DNA from: an uncultured Acidimicrobiia bacterium
GTDB lineage: Bacteria; Actinomycetota; Acidimicrobiia; Spongiisociales; JAENVV01
Direction of reading: 5' to 3'
Length of the DNA: 5,236 nt
Assembly: GCA_905480085.1 (NCBI GenBank)
Contig: CAJQPD010000070.1
Location: 1 to 5,236, forward strand
In this document: positions 4,490 to 5,236 of the stretch, in pieces
How the letters are laid out: each line of letters begins with the position of its first letter
Position numbering within the stretch: position 1 is the first letter of the stretch
Translations under genes and position numbers: made by a program
Notes under the pieces: generated by a model
What the model saw: the letters and a program-made list of their open reading frames with translations, nothing else
The model's database searches: none
What the model was told of the DNA's origin: nothing

Positions 4490-5236
4490 ATGATCATGAC
4501 TCGATCCTTATCAGTATTGCTATTGACCGTTGCGCTGGCCCTCGCTGCTTGTGGGGGAGGCGATATCACCCAACCAGAGCCCGATCCCGTCGGTGGTGGC
4601 TCGCCCACGACGCAACCTGGTGGACCTGTCGACACCGATATCTGGGGTTTCGATGCACCGACGAACCCCGACGCCGTTTTGTTGGAGTGGCTGTCGGTCG
4701 GCGGCTTTGTACCGGTTGAGTACAACGTCGGACGGGCTCCCCGCTTCGTGCTGACGGCCGGAGGCCAGTTGTATTTTCAGGGTCCCATGACCATGATCTA
4801 TCCGGGCCCGAAGTTGATTCGTTTCCAGAAGGTCCAACTTGATCAGGATCAAATGTCATCCGTGTTGCAGGCGATCAGCCAGACCGAACTGGTCCGGTCA
4901 CCGGAAGGCTCAAACGAGACCGCCAATCAGTTCGTAGCCGATGCCGATACGAGTGTCTTCGTGCTTCATCATCGGGACGGTACAACCAGCCAGTACTCCA
5001 TTTACGCGTTTGGGCTTGGTGAAAACCAAGACGCAGATGTTGCCGAGTTTGCCGCGTTGGCAGCTGCCGTTGAGGCAGGCAGCAGCGGAACACCGGTCGA
5101 TGCTGCGGTCGAACGACTCCAGGTGGTCATTTCGCCAAGTGGGCCGGTTGATGACATCGAGTTGAGCTCGGTCGCTGTCTGGCCCTTCAGTGATCTAGGC
5201 GAGGTACCTGCGGTATTCAATGACGTTCGTTGCCTG
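4490..5236 (+). CDS. Putative lipoprotein of unknown function, 3' end beyond the window
   Basis: The reading frame stays open for 249 codons to the right edge, so the gene is incomplete. The N-terminus is a lipoprotein signal peptide: a short charged start (MIMTR), a hydrophobic stretch (7-17) and the lipobox L18-A19-A20-C21, so the mature protein should be lipid-anchored at Cys21 on the outer face of the membrane. Residues 22-52 are a glycine-, proline- and threonine-rich linker (GGGSPTTQPGG), typical of actinobacterial lipoproteins spanning the wall. A folded domain follows from about 53, with IWGFDAP, RFVLTAGGQLYFQGP (about 85-99) and YPGPKLIRFQKVQLDQDQM (about 104-122). I do not recognise the domain. 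The gene lies 27 bases after the acyl-CoA dehydrogenase with its own GAGG and no terminator between, so co-transcription is likely. A role in substrate binding or uptake is possible but unsupported. Confidence 0.82.
   Translation, partial: MIMTRSLSVLLLTVALALAACGGGDITQPEPDPVGGGSPTTQPGGPVDTDIWGFDAPTNPDAVLLEWLSVGGFVPVEYNVGRAPRFVLTAGGQLYFQGPMTMIYPGPKLIRFQKVQLDQDQMSSVLQAISQTELVRSPEGSNETANQFVADADTSVFVLHHRDGTTSQYSIYAFGLGENQDADVAEFAALAAAVEAGSSGTPVDAAVERLQVVISPSGPVDDIELSSVAVWPFSDLGEVPAVFNDVRCL

Noticed and set aside
4520..4852. Minus-strand open frame of 110 codons inside the lipoprotein gene
   Set aside because: The plus strand carries a lipobox signal peptide with a well-spaced ribosome site and an uninterrupted frame, so the antisense frame is a shadow.

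Overview
The window looks like ordinary chromosomal sequence from a high-GC actinobacterium, possibly of the Acidimicrobiia type. That placement is an inference from moderately high GC, actinobacterial-style fatty acyl-CoA enzymes, a probable leaderless gene and a TTG start; no marker gene fixes the taxon. I see no mobile element, CRISPR array, tRNA or rRNA. Two genes run off the edges: an acyl-CoA synthetase at the left and a lipoprotein at the right.

Left part (1-1000). The C-terminal end of a FadD15-like long-chain acyl-CoA synthetase reads rightward and stops at 391. It converges on a small leftward gene (484-918) encoding a stand-alone cyclic-nucleotide-binding domain. Between them lie a small UUCG-loop hairpin and a perfect 17-bp hairpin (421-460) that should end transcription from both sides. 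The cyclic-nucleotide gene starts at TTG behind a very strong Shine-Dalgarno sequence.

Middle (1000-1500). A rightward gene encodes a small three-helix membrane protein of the DUF4870 type, probably translated from a leaderless mRNA. It is followed by 112 bases without a gene that hold an 18-bp near-palindrome (1437-1454), a plausible repressor operator for the operon downstream.

Right part (1502-5236). Four rightward genes are tightly packed: a short-chain dehydrogenase, a MaoC-type hydratase (start overlapping the previous stop as TAATG), an acyl-CoA dehydrogenase (7-base gap) and a lipoprotein (27-base gap, cut by the window edge). The first two match the dehydrogenase and hydratase-2 domains of eukaryotic peroxisomal multifunctional enzyme type 2, here as separate proteins. 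With the acyl-CoA dehydrogenase they would carry out three successive beta-oxidation steps by the (3R)-hydroxy route: acyl-CoA to 2-enoyl-CoA to (3R)-hydroxyacyl-CoA to 3-ketoacyl-CoA. Gene order is the reverse of reaction order. No thiolase is in the window, and the substrate (straight-chain, branched or steroid side chain) cannot be read from the sequence.

Nothing here is clearly a new system. The points most worth following up are the near-palindromic operator, the cyclic-nucleotide-binding protein beside an acyl-CoA synthetase, and the unrecognised lipoprotein attached to the beta-oxidation operon.
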